From assembly GCF_023101665.1 (NCBI RefSeq), contig NZ_CP082162.1, positions 310,001 to 374,000 on the forward strand: a stretch of 64,000 bases of DNA, read 5' to 3'. This stretch comes from Bradyrhizobium sp. 195 (GTDB lineage: Bacteria > Pseudomonadota > Alphaproteobacteria > Rhizobiales > Xanthobacteraceae). Under the pieces are notes generated by a model. That model did no database searches. It had not been told where the DNA came from and saw only the letters and a list, made by a program, of their open reading frames with translations. The translations under genes were made by a program, and so were the position numbers. Position 1 is the stretch's first letter, and each line of letters starts with the position of its first letter. This document shows, piece after piece, positions 45,505 through 54,982 of this stretch.

Positions 45505-45577
45505 TGCAGGAACCTTCCTCTGTCTGCGATCTTGGTCGCGGGATTATCCTTCTGTTCAAATTCGGTGCGCTTAATCC

Positions 45578-46882
45578 ATGTTAAACGAGCACGGCGAGAG
45601 CCGAGAAATTCAGTCGTCCTCGCCTGGTTCCGGTCGGCGAGGTATTGGACGTGCCCTCGGCCTGGGTGTGGTGGCGGGCGCAGCAGACGACGACTGCTCC
45701 GCAATTGGGACCTATGCAAGCGCAGGAGCGCAATTTGGTACCTCCCTGCTCTGGACGGCGCCGGTCACCTTCCCGATGATGTTCGCTGTCGTCTACCTGT
45801 CCTCCAAGCTTGGCCAGGTTAGCGGCAAAGGCTTGTTCCATGTCATTAAAGAAAACTATCCAAATTATATTCTCTGGCCGACCTTAATCGCCGTCCTGCT
45901 GGGTAACACGATCGAGGCCGCAGCCGACTTGGGAGGCATGGCAGCTGCCATCGGGCTTTTCATTCCACTTCCTGTTCCGGTCATCGTGATCGGTGTGGCT
46001 GCCGCGATCGTTGCGCTGCAAATTTTGGGCTCTTACGAACTAATTCGCAATGTCTTTCGGTGGCTTGCCCTGGTCCTCTTCGCCTATATAGGATCGGCCT
46101 TGTTGGCGAAGCCAGACCCGTGGGAAGTGCTGCGTGGCACTTTCGTGCCTACAGTCCAATTCTCGCGCGACTTCCTCTCGATACTAGTTGCGATCATCGG
46201 CACCAGCCTCTCAGCCTATCTCTACACATGGCAATCAAATGTCGAGGTGGAAGAGGAGATCGAGCAAGGCCGCACCAAATTGTCGGAACGTCAGGGTGCA
46301 AGCACACAAGAGCTTCGGCAATCTCGCAACGACATTCTAACAGGCATGCTCTTCTCTAACATCATCATGTACTTCATCATGCTCTCGACTGCGGCCACGC
46401 TGCACAAGGCTGATCAGACCAATATCGAAACTGCAGCGCAGGCTGCGGAAGCATTGCGACCGATAGCAGGTGACGCGGCAGGATTGCTGTTCGCCTTGGG
46501 AATTATCGCCGTTGGATTTCTAGCTGTACCGATCATGACGACTGGTGCGGCCTATGATCTTTGCCAAGTGCTTGGTTGGATAAGCAGCCTTCATGCCAAA
46601 CCAAAGGACGCCCCGAAGTTCTATGCTGTTATCGTCGCCTTCACGATAATCGCCGTCGGCCTAAACTTTCTTGGCTTCAACCCCATGCGGGCGTTAGTGT
46701 ACTCAGGCATCGTGCAGGGATTCTCGACGCCACCTTTGTTGCTTTTCATCCTGTTGATGACCAACAACCGCCAAATCATGGGTGACAAAGTCAATACCTT
46801 ACCCCTCAATATCCTTTCCTGGATAACAGTGATCGCCATCTTCTCGGCGAGCGTCGGCCTTGTTGCCTCGTGGTTTATTTAG
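45578..46882 (+). CDS. Nramp-like divalent metal transporter with altered TM1/TM6 motifs
   Basis: 434 aa, about eleven membrane helices. TM1 has ADDDCSAIGTYASAG (37-51) where Nramp has DPGN and the related DDDPSG group has a Pro. TM6 has GTSLSAYLYTWQSNVEVEEE where relatives show IS-P. Thus both helix-breaking prolines at the unwound metal site are replaced. The following acidic EVEEEIEQGR segment is normal for the DDDPSG branch. Substrate could be Mn, Fe or Mg. The start lacks a clear ribosome-binding site. Base composition is lower in GC than the surrounding operons, suggesting transfer. Confidence 0.85.
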   Translation: MLNEHGESREIQSSSPGSGRRGIGRALGLGVVAGAADDDCSAIGTYASAGAQFGTSLLWTAPVTFPMMFAVVYLSSKLGQVSGKGLFHVIKENYPNYILWPTLIAVLLGNTIEAAADLGGMAAAIGLFIPLPVPVIVIGVAAAIVALQILGSYELIRNVFRWLALVLFAYIGSALLAKPDPWEVLRGTFVPTVQFSRDFLSILVAIIGTSLSAYLYTWQSNVEVEEEIEQGRTKLSERQGASTQELRQSRNDILTGMLFSNIIMYFIMLSTAATLHKADQTNIETAAQAAEALRPIAGDAAGLLFALGIIAVGFLAVPIMTTGAAYDLCQVLGWISSLHAKPKDAPKFYAVIVAFTIIAVGLNFLGFNPMRALVYSGIVQGFSTPPLLLFILLMTNNRQIMGDKVNTLPLNILSWITVIAIFSASVGLVASWFI

Positions 46883-46995
46883 GTCCGCGTAGGGTCAAAA
46901 GCAGCGGTGGACGCCAAGTTGGATCGGTGTCCGGTTTGCCCTGACAGTGGACACGACACGCGCTCAATCGAGTTCCAAATTTTGAGTACCCTTGA

Positions 46996-47010
46996 GGGGG
47001 CAATTCCCCC
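46996..47010. terminator. GGGGG-CAATT-CCCCC hairpin after the Nramp-like gene
   Basis: Perfect 5-bp GC stem with a 5-base loop between two convergent genes. Only weak T/A runs flank it, so termination is probable rather than certain. Confidence 0.4.
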
Positions 47011-47029
47011 ACTTTAAGGACGGAGGCGC

Positions 47030-47128
47030 TCATCTGATCAAGTCCACCACGAGATAAAGGATGTACCCTACCGAGCAGGCGATCCAAATGAAGATCGCAA
47101 TGAGAAACCAGTCGCGCTTTTTGGCCAT
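47030..47128 (-). CDS. Single-helix membrane peptide (32 aa)
   Basis: MAKKRDWFLIAIFIWIACSV, then GYILYLVVDLIR: a basic start followed by one long helix. AAGGA is placed 8 bases before the ATG. Function unknown; the helix and ribosome-binding site favour a real small protein. Confidence 0.4.
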   Translation of the reverse strand: MAKKRDWFLIAIFIWIACSVGYILYLVVDLIR

Positions 47129-47254
47129 CGGAGCGTCCTTCGCAACAATCGAAAAGGCACGCAAGCAGGAATGAATAGAGATCGACTCGGCCTCGGCGAA
47201 GATACGCCTCTTCTGCAAGCCTAATCCATTCGTCGGCGAACCGCCAAGCTTCTG

Positions 47255-47500
47255 TCAGCGAACAATGCCAGCAGCATCATCCTTGCTGGGGACCAGCCAA
47301 TCAACGGCGAGCAGGCAAGCTTCGAGGACAAGGACGGCGGCTAGGCCGCCGAGCCAACCGAAGAACACGATGGAAAAGGTTGCGAGTAGGAGAGCACAGA
47401 AGATGTCGGCGAGCATCTTGGCCGAGCTGCTCGCCTCGGCTCTGGTCTGACGTGAAGTAAGGCATTGGAATTGCTCCTTGAGGATCTCGACGTCAGTCAT
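47255..47500 (-). CDS. Small membrane protein (81 aa)
   Basis: A hydrophilic N-terminus (MTDVEILKEQFQCLTSRQTR) is followed by two helices (LADIFCALLLATFSIVFFGW and LGGLAAVLVLEACLLAVDWL) and a charged tail. It overlaps the end of the ABC-binding-protein pseudogene by four bases. Unrecognised; coding is likely from the membrane-protein pattern. Confidence 0.4.
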   Translation of the reverse strand: MTDVEILKEQFQCLTSRQTRAEASSSAKMLADIFCALLLATFSIVFFGWLGGLAAVLVLEACLLAVDWLVPSKDDAAGIVR

Positions 47501-48109
47501 AAGCACGGCGGCCGTCCACCCCTTTCAAGGGATAGAAGGATCCGGTGCACCAAAGAAATATCGTCAATCGTTTCATCTGCGCTGATCATCAGCGATGGCG
47601 GCAACGAAATGCCTAGGGATTTCGCGGCTTTCAGGTTAACAACAAACTCGAGACGAGTGGGCTGTTCAACGGGGAAGTCCGCCGGACGTGCACCCGCCAG
47701 GATTTTTGCAGAATAAGTCGTGGCCTTGCGGAAATGTTCTGGGAACTCCTGTCCATACGACATCAGCAACCCGTACGGCACCATTTCCGACCGAGCACGA
47801 ATACGATCGGGATCGATGATGTTGCCTTTCTGAGCGCAATAGCTCCGTCCTGAGTGACGGCAATGAGCAGGTCGACATTGGCATCGACCAACTCACGCGC
47901 AAGTATCGGATACCTCTCGGCTTGCTCGGCCGGACACTCATGGAAGAACGTGAGGTTTTTACCTTCCACCCCCGAGATCCCTGAACGCCTTAACTAGACC
48001 CATGCTCTTCTTCGGGGTTGAGTTTTGTCGAGCTTCCTGACTGTGCTGCCGCCGCCATCGGCAATAAGGCTGTCAGGCCGATCGCTGCAATAAGCTCCCT
48101 GCGCAGCAT
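47497..48109 (-). pseudogene. ABC_sub_bind-type periplasmic binding protein, decayed
   Basis: The ATG 48109 (after GGGAGG) opens a signal peptide MLRRELIAAIGLTALLPMAA. A second frame carries VEGKNLTFFHECPAEQAERY and LVDANVDLLIAVTQDGA. A third carries YGQEFPEHFRKATTYSAKIL, ADFPVEQPTRLEFVVNLKAA and LGISLPPSLMISADE. These are the start, middle and end of the roughly 330-aa ABC_sub_bind (PF04392) family, with about 150 residues deleted and at least two frame changes. Confidence 0.8.
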
Positions 48110-48764
48110 GTGCCCCTCCCGGAACGGACGATGTGAGATTGTAGCTTGGGTTCTGAAGGTCGTTGCATCGCATTCTCCTGTCGGCGCTGCGTAGTAAACA
48201 GACTGCTTGTCATCATCGCGCGCCAGAGCCGAACGTTCTAACCGTGGGCTGCCAGGTACGCTCGCGTCCCGGAGGCCCGGCGCGTGGCCGCGATCATCGC
48301 GGCCGGATTCACTTCTCGATCGCTGCACCCAGCGCCCATCCGGCACGGACGTCCGTGGCCAATGCGCCAGGACGGCTATTCTGGGCGTAGCGAGCACTCC
48401 GCCGAGCGCAGATGTACGCTCTTTCCTGGGGTACGCTCAAGCCAGGGCTCCGACAACTGCTCCAAGATGCACGCTGTGACCGGAGGGAAAGGAATCGTAC
48501 GGCTTCCCGGAGATACCAACACCTCGTGGATCAGAACCGTCACGTGCAACTGAAACGATCCGCCTCGATGGACGGGACGGAGGCTTTTCTGATCTCCATG
48601 CATCGTGGAATATTTACCGGGCATCGACTCTAGTACCCAGCCACTCGGCTGCCGTATCATTTGATGCGGCCCGCCAGAAATACTTCACGCGCACAATTAA
48701 CTTATGTGCCTGCAGCTTGCATTTGTTCGGAGATATAACTCCCGAACGTCAAAGGGAGATCACC
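48110..48764. other. No supported gene
   Basis: Several overlapping short frames exist on both strands, none with a ribosome-binding site or recognisable sequence. Composition is coding-like in places, so old gene debris is likely. Confidence 0.4.
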
Positions 48765-48953
48765 GTGACCAAGCGCAGGAGACGATTCAAGCAAACAGAC
48801 TCTCTCGAAGCGCGGCTGGCGCAGTTCGCGACAAATCTGCGAGAACAGGCAGACCACCAGCCTCCGGGAGACGAACGCAACTCGTTGCTGAAGCGCGCCT
48901 ACAACGCAGATCAAGCGATCGACATCGATCGGCATCTACGCGAGCAGCGTTAG
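48765..48953 (+). CDS. Small charged helical protein (62 aa)
   Basis: GTG start 4 bases after AAGGGAGAT. It reads TKRRRRFKQTDSLEARLAQF, then LREQADHQPPGDERNSLLKR and NADQAIDIDRHLREQR. The PPGxERxxLLKRAxxAD pattern matches a family of small Bradyrhizobium proteins of unknown function. A longer version from ATG 48717 is possible but lacks a ribosome-binding site. Confidence 0.6.
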   Translation: MTKRRRRFKQTDSLEARLAQFATNLREQADHQPPGDERNSLLKRAYNADQAIDIDRHLREQR

Positions 48954-49142
48954 CACTCATTAGCTTCGTCACGTCGGGAATTCACTGGCTCTTCCGGAAG
49001 TGAGGACAAAGGTCCCGGCACGTCAGGGCGGATGTACCCCTCGTGCCAGGAAAGGCTCCCGCTCCCTAGACCCACAGCCTTTTCACTTTGGGCATTGAAC
49101 GGCCGCACGCGTCAAGATGTTGGCAGTACAACGGAGATTCGA

Positions 49143-49259
49143 ATGATGCGGAAAGCATATTCCAAGTTAAGCGACAACCAGAGGGACGTCGCCATGTACT
49201 TTGCATTCCTGGGCTCTTCGCTACCCGTCATGCTGGTGCTTAGCGCCGGTCACTTCTGA
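49143..49259 (+). CDS. Putative 38-aa membrane peptide
   Basis: MMRKAYSKLSDNQRDVAMYF, then AFLGSSLPVMLVLSAGHF, a single helix. The start context is weak (GGAGAT 6 bases before). Unrecognised; listed because the helix ends exactly at the stop. The rest of 48954-49530 shows no gene. Confidence 0.3.
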   Translation: MMRKAYSKLSDNQRDVAMYFAFLGSSLPVMLVLSAGHF

Positions 49260-49530
49260 CAGGTCATCGGCACAAGCGGGTCGATGCGCCAGAGGTGTAC
49301 TCAACGGACCGGATCGTCCGCAGGTGCAGAGTGGTGCGAACAGGTCAATTTGTCGAGCAGCCTTGCTGGAGCATATTTGGTGTTAAAGAATCTCGGTCGC
49401 GGCCCAAGCGGCAGTTACCCCGGCTCGGAGCACGAGCCAGTCGTCCTTCTGTTCGAGTCTGGACCAGCCAGCTTCGCCAGCGTTTCTGCCTCAAACGTTC
49501 GGCTCAGGGCAGCGCTCCCGGAAACCGCGG

Positions 49531-49690
49531 CTAGTGCATGTTCGATCTCTGCCATTTCTCAAGGTCAAGTGGTGGCCGCTTCGGATCGATCTGGCCTTTC
49601 TCCGGATTGCCCCCCGCTAGGGTTCGCCGGTCTGCCGGTGAGTTGGCATATCGGTCTCTGCCGCGGATCGTCGCGCGGCGTTGTCGAACG
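49531..49690 (-). pseudogene. Frameshifted copy of the 53-aa small charged protein
   Basis: DMPTHRQTGEP is followed by a stop. After a one-base shift, NPEKGQIDPKRPPLDLEKWQ and RSNMH match the intact gene at 11985-12146. It belongs to the duplicated block that includes DUF2243, the TM protein and the SdhB-like gene. Confidence 0.7.
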
Positions 49691-49814
49691 TTCCTATCGG
49701 TGAACGAATGTCGGGGAGCGGCGCGTTCGCATCAACGAATGCCTTGATCGTTTAACGCATGTTTATTCCCGAGGAAGTGGCCTTGCCATTGCAAGCATAC
49801 CTCCGGCGATCATA

Positions 49815-49839
49815 GGAACGCCCGTGTGGGAATCGGCTT
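49815..49839 (+). promoter_or_regulatory. GGAAC-N16-GCTT promoter of DUF2243 copy 2
   Basis: GGAAC at 49815-49819 and GCTT at 49836-49839, 41 bases before the ATG. Same spacing and -10 as copy 1. Confidence 0.5.
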
Positions 49840-49879
49840 GTCTGACATCAATGTGCCGAGCCGCGCACGAGTTCACCAC

Positions 49880-50385
49880 ATGCAAGCACGTCAATCAAAT
49901 AGCTTCCCGACCTCCGCGGGCGTCCTTCTCGGACTCGGCCTCGGCGGATTCTTCGACGGCATCGTTTTTCATCAGCTGCTGCAATGGCATCATATGTTAA
50001 GCGGCTGGTATCCGCTCAATTCCATCGACAACATCAGGCTCACACGACCTGGGACGGCCTTTTCCACAGCGCCACCTATGTCTCGGTGCTTGCTGCTCTC
50101 TATTTGCTCTGGCGGCGGGCGCGCCGAAACGAGTTGCAATGGTCTCGCTGGCATTGTCTCGGTGCGATCCTGCTGGGATGGGGCATCTTCAACCTGGTCG
50201 AGGGCGTAGTCGACCACCAGGTCCTCCGGCTCCATCAGGTCAATGAGACGGTGCCCGAAGGCCAGCGCATTTTCTGGGATATCGGCTTCCTGCTGTGGGG
50301 AGCGGCAATGACCGTCATCGGCGCCGCGATGGCGCGTGCGGGAGCGGAGAGAGCGCATGCGCAAGGCAGTCTACAGGCTCGTTAA
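49880..50385 (+). pseudogene. DUF2243 membrane protein, copy 2, frameshifted
   Basis: Frame 1 has SAGVLLGLGLGGFFDGIVFH and LLQWHHMLSGWYPLNSIDN. At about 50041-50045 one base is missing relative to copy 1 (CTCACACGACC against CTCAACACCACC). The rest (TTWDGLFHSATYVSVLAALY, WHCLGAILLGWGIFNLVEGV, IFWDIGFLLWG) continues in another phase. Joined, it would be a full DUF2243 protein of about 168 aa. All downstream module genes are intact, so an indel error or a true inactivation must be distinguished. Confidence 0.75.
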
Positions 50386-50521
50386 ACGCACGCCGCCGGC
50401 TTTGGTCTACGCCATCTTATTATTGCTGCTGGTGCTGGCAACAGCACCGGCGTTTCGCCTCGTCCTGTTCGGTCTATCGCTGGATGAACTCTTGCAGTTG
50501 CGCTGCTTTGCGCCGATCTGA
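50357..50521 (+). CDS. Small single-helix membrane protein (54 aa), module copy 2
   Basis: [20 protein letters not shown], then [14 protein letters not shown], then [18 protein letters not shown]. It overlaps the end of DUF2243 and ends 14 bases before the SdhB-like ATG. Conserved with copy 1 (13894-14058). It could be the membrane partner of the SdhB-like iron-sulfur protein, since no SdhC or SdhD is present; this is inference. Confidence 0.7.
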   Translation: MRKAVYRLVKRTPPALVYAILLLLLVLATAPAFRLVLFGLSLDELLQLRCFAPI

Positions 50522-50535
50522 GGGAGAAGGAGAGC

Positions 50536-51321
50536 ATGGTGGAGTTCAGGCTTCCGAAACATTCCCGCATCGAGCAGGGCAAGATTTGGCCGAAACCGGA
50601 CACCACGAGCTTGCGCGAGTTTCGCATCTATCGCTGGAATCCGGACGATGGCCGCAATCCGCGCCTCGACACATACTTCGTCGCCACCAGTGATTGCGGG
50701 CCGATGGTGCTGGATGGTCTGATCTGGATCAAGAACAACGTCGACTCGACCTTGACGTTCAGGCGCTCCTGCCGGGAGGGCGTCTGCGGCTCCTGCTCGA
50801 TGAACATCGCCGGCCAGAACACGCTGGCCTGCACCAAGTCCATGAGCGAGGACGTTGCGGAAGGCGAGCCGCTCCGCGTACTGCCCTTGCCGCACCAGCC
50901 GGTGGTGAAGGATCTGGTCCCTGACCTTACGAACTTCTATGCGCAGCTTGCCTTGATCGAGCCATGGCTGCAGACCCGTTCGCCTGAGCCCCAGAAGGAA
51001 TGGCGGCAAAGCCACGAGGACCGGGCAAAGCTCGATGGGTTGTACGAGTGCATTCTCTGTGCCTGCTGCTCAACATCCTGTCCGAGCTATTGGTGGAATT
51101 CCGAGCGCTTCCTCGGCCCTGCCGCCCTGATTCAGGCGGCACGCTGGATCAATGATAGCCGGGACGAAGCCACGGGTGAGCGGCTCGACATGTTGGAGGA
51201 CCCCTTCAGGATCTATCGCTGCCATACCATCCTCAATTGCGCGAAGGCGTGTCCGAAGGGCCTCAATCCCGGAGAAGCCATCGCGGCGCTGCGCCTCAAG
51301 ATGGTGGAGCGCAAATTCTGA
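50536..51321 (+). CDS. SdhB-like iron-sulfur protein (accessory succinate dehydrogenase/fumarate reductase type)
   Basis: 261 aa. All cluster ligands are present: 2Fe-2[16 protein letters not shown] with LACTKS, 4Fe-4[17 protein letters not shown], and 3Fe-4[18 protein letters not shown]. The order and length match SdhB, though it stands without sdhA, C or D. The ribosome-binding site is AGGGAGAAGGAG before the ATG. It is coupled to a 54-aa helix protein and DUF2243. It may carry electrons between a flavoprotein made elsewhere and the membrane, under stress control from the upstream GGAAC promoter. A simple surplus SdhB is the alternative. Confidence 0.88.
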   Translation: MVEFRLPKHSRIEQGKIWPKPDTTSLREFRIYRWNPDDGRNPRLDTYFVATSDCGPMVLDGLIWIKNNVDSTLTFRRSCREGVCGSCSMNIAGQNTLACTKSMSEDVAEGEPLRVLPLPHQPVVKDLVPDLTNFYAQLALIEPWLQTRSPEPQKEWRQSHEDRAKLDGLYECILCACCSTSCPSYWWNSERFLGPAALIQAARWINDSRDEATGERLDMLEDPFRIYRCHTILNCAKACPKGLNPGEAIAALRLKMVERKF

Positions 51322-52022
51322 GCGCCCCGGGCGACCTTCCTGCTTTTTGCGGCAATGATCGAATGGGGCGAGCAGTGCAGCCTGCAGGCGGTGTACGGCG
51401 CTCACTTTGTCACCACGACCGGGGCTGCGAGGCAGCGCTGTCATGGCGATGTCAACGGTCAGCGCCACGTCATGAATAGGTTGCAGCGAAAGTGCCACGC
51501 CGACTGCCGCGGCGGCGTCACCGCCCAGCGCCACAGCAAATTCGCCGTGGCGGTCCATCACGCAGATGGCGTCGAGCGTGTCGATCACCAGCATATGCTC
51601 AGCATCGCGGAAACGATTGGCGGGGAGAGTCCGCCAACACGCGAGCGGCGAGACATCCTGAGGGGTGAAGGGCCACCCGGAGGTAGCCGAGCTCGAAAAT
51701 ATCCGAGTCGGATCAGCAGCGTCGGTGATCTGGGCAGCGAGGTCCGATGCCGGCGCTTGCGCGCCGGCATTTTCGTCTTCTTCGACATGATGGATCCCTC
51801 AACCCGTGATCAAGATCGGCTCGGGATAGCGGCGATTGACCCACTTACCGCTGGCGACATGGGCGCCGGTTACGACCTTCGCCGCGATGGCGGGCGTGGG
51901 GAAGCAGACCGCTACGCGGAGGCGCAGCCGGTCCTGGATGCCGGGGATCGCTGTGAGCGCGTCAGCCGCAGCGAACTCAGCACGGCGGGTGTGCAGGATC
52001 GGGTTGACGCTCTGATTCACGG
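51322..52022. other. Unassigned region
   Basis: Minus-strand frames read IDTLDAICVMDRHGEFAVAL (51585 downwards) and DALTAIPGIQDRLRLRVAV (about 51960), and appear protein-like. They are broken by stops and I do not recognise them. Possibly a decayed gene of 200-300 codons. Confidence 0.35.
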
Positions 52023-52190
52023 CCGGACGGCAAGGTCGGCCACGACGCCTTCGCGGTGATCCGCGAGACCATCCGCGAGATGAAAAAGGTCGCGATCGGC
52101 CGCGTCGTGCTGACCAACCGCGAGCACATCATCGGGCTCGAGCCGATGGACAAGGGTCTGGTCGGCGCGCTGTGTTTCGCCGCAAATGCT
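52023..52190 (+). pseudogene. ku: Internal fragment of Ku (NHEJ DNA-end-binding protein)
   Basis: An in-frame piece of about 55 codons reads PDGKVGHDAFAVIRETIREM, KKVAIGRVVLTNREHIIGLE and PMDKGLVG, the central beta-barrel segment of bacterial Ku. Start and end of the gene are absent. No ligD is nearby. Confidence 0.75.
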
Positions 52191-52244
52191 CGACCAGGCC
52201 GGTGCCGCTCGAAACTGGGCTCTCAATATTCGGATCCTGTCTGA

Positions 52245-52532
<288 letters not shown>

Positions 52533-52544
52533 TTGGCAGCCCAG

Positions 52545-53351
52545 TTATTCTGACCGTTCTGCTGCAATTCGATCAAGGCGTAGCCGGTGTCGATGATCGG
52601 TCAGCAGGTGTGCGCCACCCAAGACGGCGGCCAGCGTTCCCAGCCCGGTTCCGCCAGCGATCAGGAACATGATCAGCAGTTGATATTTTACGGCATCCAC
52701 CGGTTCGACGCCCGCGAGTATTTGGCCAGTCATCATTCCGGGCAAGGAAACAAGGCCGATCGCCGCCATGCTGTTCATGATCGGCATGAAGCCGCTTCTC
52801 AACGCATCCCGTATGATTGGCAGCAAGGCTTGGTGTCGGGTGCCGCCGAGCGCAAGACAAGCTTCCACGGCAGCACGTTCGCGCACCAGGCTGTTCGTCA
52901 GCACGTCCAGGCCCAGGCTTATTCCCGTCATGGTGTTGCCTAGCAACATGCCCAACAAAGGCAGCGCGTAGCGCGGGTGATACCAAGGATCGGGGCGAAG
53001 CTCCGTGAGGAGCGCGAACATCGTGACAGCGCCGGCGGCGAGCAGCGTGCATGTCGCTCCCAGGCCGTACTTCCAAACACCCGTCAGGCGCCGCTTCTGT
53101 CGCGCGACGATTTCCCGCGAGGCGAAGAGAACCATGATGAAGGCGGCGAGTGCGGTCCAAATCGGGGATACCGCAGCAAAAAGGAACGTCAGCAGGTATC
53201 CGACCAGGACGAGTTGAACCACCATGCGCACGGTCGCGACAGCCAGTTGTTTCTCGAGCTTGAGGCGGAGGACAAGCGACAGAACGCCGTCCATGACGAC
53301 GAGGAGCGCAGGTAGGACCAGATCGCCATATGAAAGCTGGATGTAGGTCAC
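52545..53351 (-). CDS. fetB: FetB/UPF0014-family ABC permease
   Basis: 268 aa with six or seven helices. Family features are LSLVLRLKLEKQLAVATVRM and VQLVLVGYLLTFLF near the start, LLGNTMTGISLGLDVL, the coupling helix region ACLALGGTRHQALLPIIRDA, then NSMAAIGLVSLPGMMTGQIL. In E. coli FetAB is an iron exporter giving resistance to oxidative stress. Start GTG 53351 overlaps the ATPase stop (GTGA); the frame reading to 53618 is only the ATPase gene in another phase. Confidence 0.88.
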   Translation of the reverse strand: MTYIQLSYGDLVLPALLVVMDGVLSLVLRLKLEKQLAVATVRMVVQLVLVGYLLTFLFAAVSPIWTALAAFIMVLFASREIVARQKRRLTGVWKYGLGATCTLLAAGAVTMFALLTELRPDPWYHPRYALPLLGMLLGNTMTGISLGLDVLTNSLVRERAAVEACLALGGTRHQALLPIIRDALRSGFMPIMNSMAAIGLVSLPGMMTGQILAGVEPVDAVKYQLLIMFLIAGGTGLGTLAAVLGGAHLLTDHRHRLRLDRIAAERSE

Positions 53352-53944
53352 GGCCGGCTTTCCTTGATGACCCCATCGGGACCCATCGCGAATATCCTTG
53401 CCCCGACGCGGCGGGCTTGAGCGTCGTCGTGTGTGCTCCAGATGACGCTCGTTCCATTCGCGACACGTTCGGCAATCAAAGCTTCGACGGAGGCGGTGGA
53501 TGCCGAGTCGAGCGCCGAGGTCGGCTCGTCCAGTAGCAGGACGCGCGACCGCAGCATGAGCCCCCGCGCAAGCCCCAGTCGTTGTCTCTCGCCCGTCGAA
53601 AGTCTTTGAACCGGCCAAGGTCCGCAGTCGTCCGGAAGGCCGAGACGCATGACCAGCGGTAGTGCATCATCCCAGGCCGTGAAGTGCTCCTGCACGATGT
53701 CGGACCACCAGCCGGGCTCGGCGGCGAGATAGGTCACTCGCTTTCGCCAAGTGGGCGCGGGCACCGCCTCCCTCGGCGTTCCGTCAAGCTTAACCGCCCC
53801 TTCGTTGGGATCGAGGTCCGCGATCGAGCGAAGCAGCAAGGTCTTCCCGACGCCGGATGGCCCCTGCAGGGCGACGCATTCGCCGTCCCGCAGATCGAAT
53901 GACACTGAGATGTGCAAGCGCTTGAGCCCGCTGACCGTCAGCAT
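53348..53944 (-). CDS. fetA: FetA-like ABC ATPase
   Basis: 198 aa ATP-binding subunit: Walker A GPSGVGKT, Q-loop region YLAAEPGWW, signature LSTGERQRLGLARGL, Walker B RVLLLDEPTSALD and the switch His in IWSTHDDAQ. Short and typical of FetA. Paired with the FetB-like permease downstream, and separated from the ATP-grasp gene upstream by only 3 bases. Confidence 0.9.
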   Translation of the reverse strand: MLTVSGLKRLHISVSFDLRDGECVALQGPSGVGKTLLLRSIADLDPNEGAVKLDGTPREAVPAPTWRKRVTYLAAEPGWWSDIVQEHFTAWDDALPLVMRLGLPDDCGPWPVQRLSTGERQRLGLARGLMLRSRVLLLDEPTSALDSASTASVEALIAERVANGTSVIWSTHDDAQARRVGARIFAMGPDGVIKESRP

Positions 53945-53947
53945 GCG

Positions 53948-54982
53948 TCAAAGCTTGAGCTGCAAGCGATCGGCAACCCGTCGGGCGATCTCCGCCGGCG
54001 CCTCGGCCGGATACGGATGCACCGAGCTCACGTTGATCTCGCCGAGCACGTAGCTGTCGCTCCCGTCGGCCTGGACAGGGCCGAGCATGAAGTCCGCATC
54101 CCAGATGACTGGCAGGTCACCTCGCGCAATGTTCAGCAGCGAAGTCAGCTGCGGCGTCCACTCGTCTTCCATCAGCCGCCGCAGCCGCTGGAAGCGAGGG
54201 TCGGCGTTTGACGTGTAGAGCCGCGGGCCGGCCCCGGCTCGCGCGCCCGGCGACTCCACCAGGGCTTTGACCTTGTGGTAACCGAAGCCGGCGCAGCGCT
54301 CCCCGGCCATGTAGCAACGCACGACGCCCTCGCCCAGGCGGGGCTGGAACGCTTGGTCGACCACGCTGCCGTTCTCGAAATACTCCGCACAGCGGCGGAG
54401 AAAATCGTCCAGCGTCAGTTCCTCCGGCGTGTCTTTGGTCGCGTCCAGCACCCTGATCATGGATGGGGTCGGCAGCTTCTCGACTTTCCAGATGCCCTGG
54501 CCACCGTTGCCCCTGTTGCGCTTGATCACGCGCGGACCGGTGGCGAGCCGGGCCGGCAGCTCGGCGCGCATCGCCGCGGCGGTCTGGTACAGCGCCGTGT
54601 CGCTTCCCCAGCCCATGGAGCGGGTGCGATAGAGGACCTCCTTGGCGCCCATCTTGAGGATGACGTCCGGGTGAGCGCTCACCCAAACGCCTTGCGCGGC
54701 GACGTCGCGCAGCAGGGCGTCGAGACCGGCGCGGTTCCGGCCGTCCTGGATGGGGTTGACCCAGACGAGCACTCCATCCGCTGAGAGCAGTTGTTCGCGG
54801 GCGGCGTCCGCAAAACTCTCGTCGTAAATCACGGGGCGCCCGTCGATGCCGACGGCGGCGAGCGCTTCGAAGATGTCGACGAAGCGGCCGCTTTTCGGGG
54901 TGGCATCTCGACGCGCGGCGGCGTCTCCTCGCGAGAGGATGGCTACGGTACGTCGAAGAGAGGAGTGTTTTTCGGTGTCCAT
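53948..54982 (-). CDS. ATP-grasp protein, Cj0069 family
   Basis: 344 aa. An N-terminal pre-ATP-grasp domain (AILSRGDAAARR, DGRPVIYDESFADAA, GVLVWVNPIQDGRNR) is followed by VIKRNRGNGGQGIWKVEKL (nucleotide-binding Lys loop) and the metal-binding ends DADFMLGP and VLGEINVSSVHPYPAEA. Similar to the Cj0069-type proteins, of unknown reaction; ATP-grasp enzymes join a carboxylate to an amine or thiol through an acyl phosphate. It is cotranscribed with fetAB, so it may make or modify a metal-binding peptide (inference). ATG 54982 is used; a TTG two codons earlier is possible. Confidence 0.78.
   Translation of the reverse strand: MDTEKHSSLRRTVAILSRGDAAARRDATPKSGRFVDIFEALAAVGIDGRPVIYDESFADAAREQLLSADGVLVWVNPIQDGRNRAGLDALLRDVAAQGVWVSAHPDVILKMGAKEVLYRTRSMGWGSDTALYQTAAAMRAELPARLATGPRVIKRNRGNGGQGIWKVEKLPTPSMIRVLDATKDTPEELTLDDFLRRCAEYFENGSVVDQAFQPRLGEGVVRCYMAGERCAGFGYHKVKALVESPGARAGAGPRLYTSNADPRFQRLRRLMEDEWTPQLTSLLNIARGDLPVIWDADFMLGPVQADGSDSYVLGEINVSSVHPYPAEAPAEIARRVADRLQLKL

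Noticed and set aside
49880..50385. Programmed ribosomal frameshift in DUF2243
   Set aside because: The two copies are shifted by different indels and lack a shared slippery heptamer, so a programmed event is not supported as the main explanation.
52056..52244. Small functional Ku-like gene
   Set aside because: Only the middle of Ku is present and the frame then runs into unrelated sequence, so it is a fragment.
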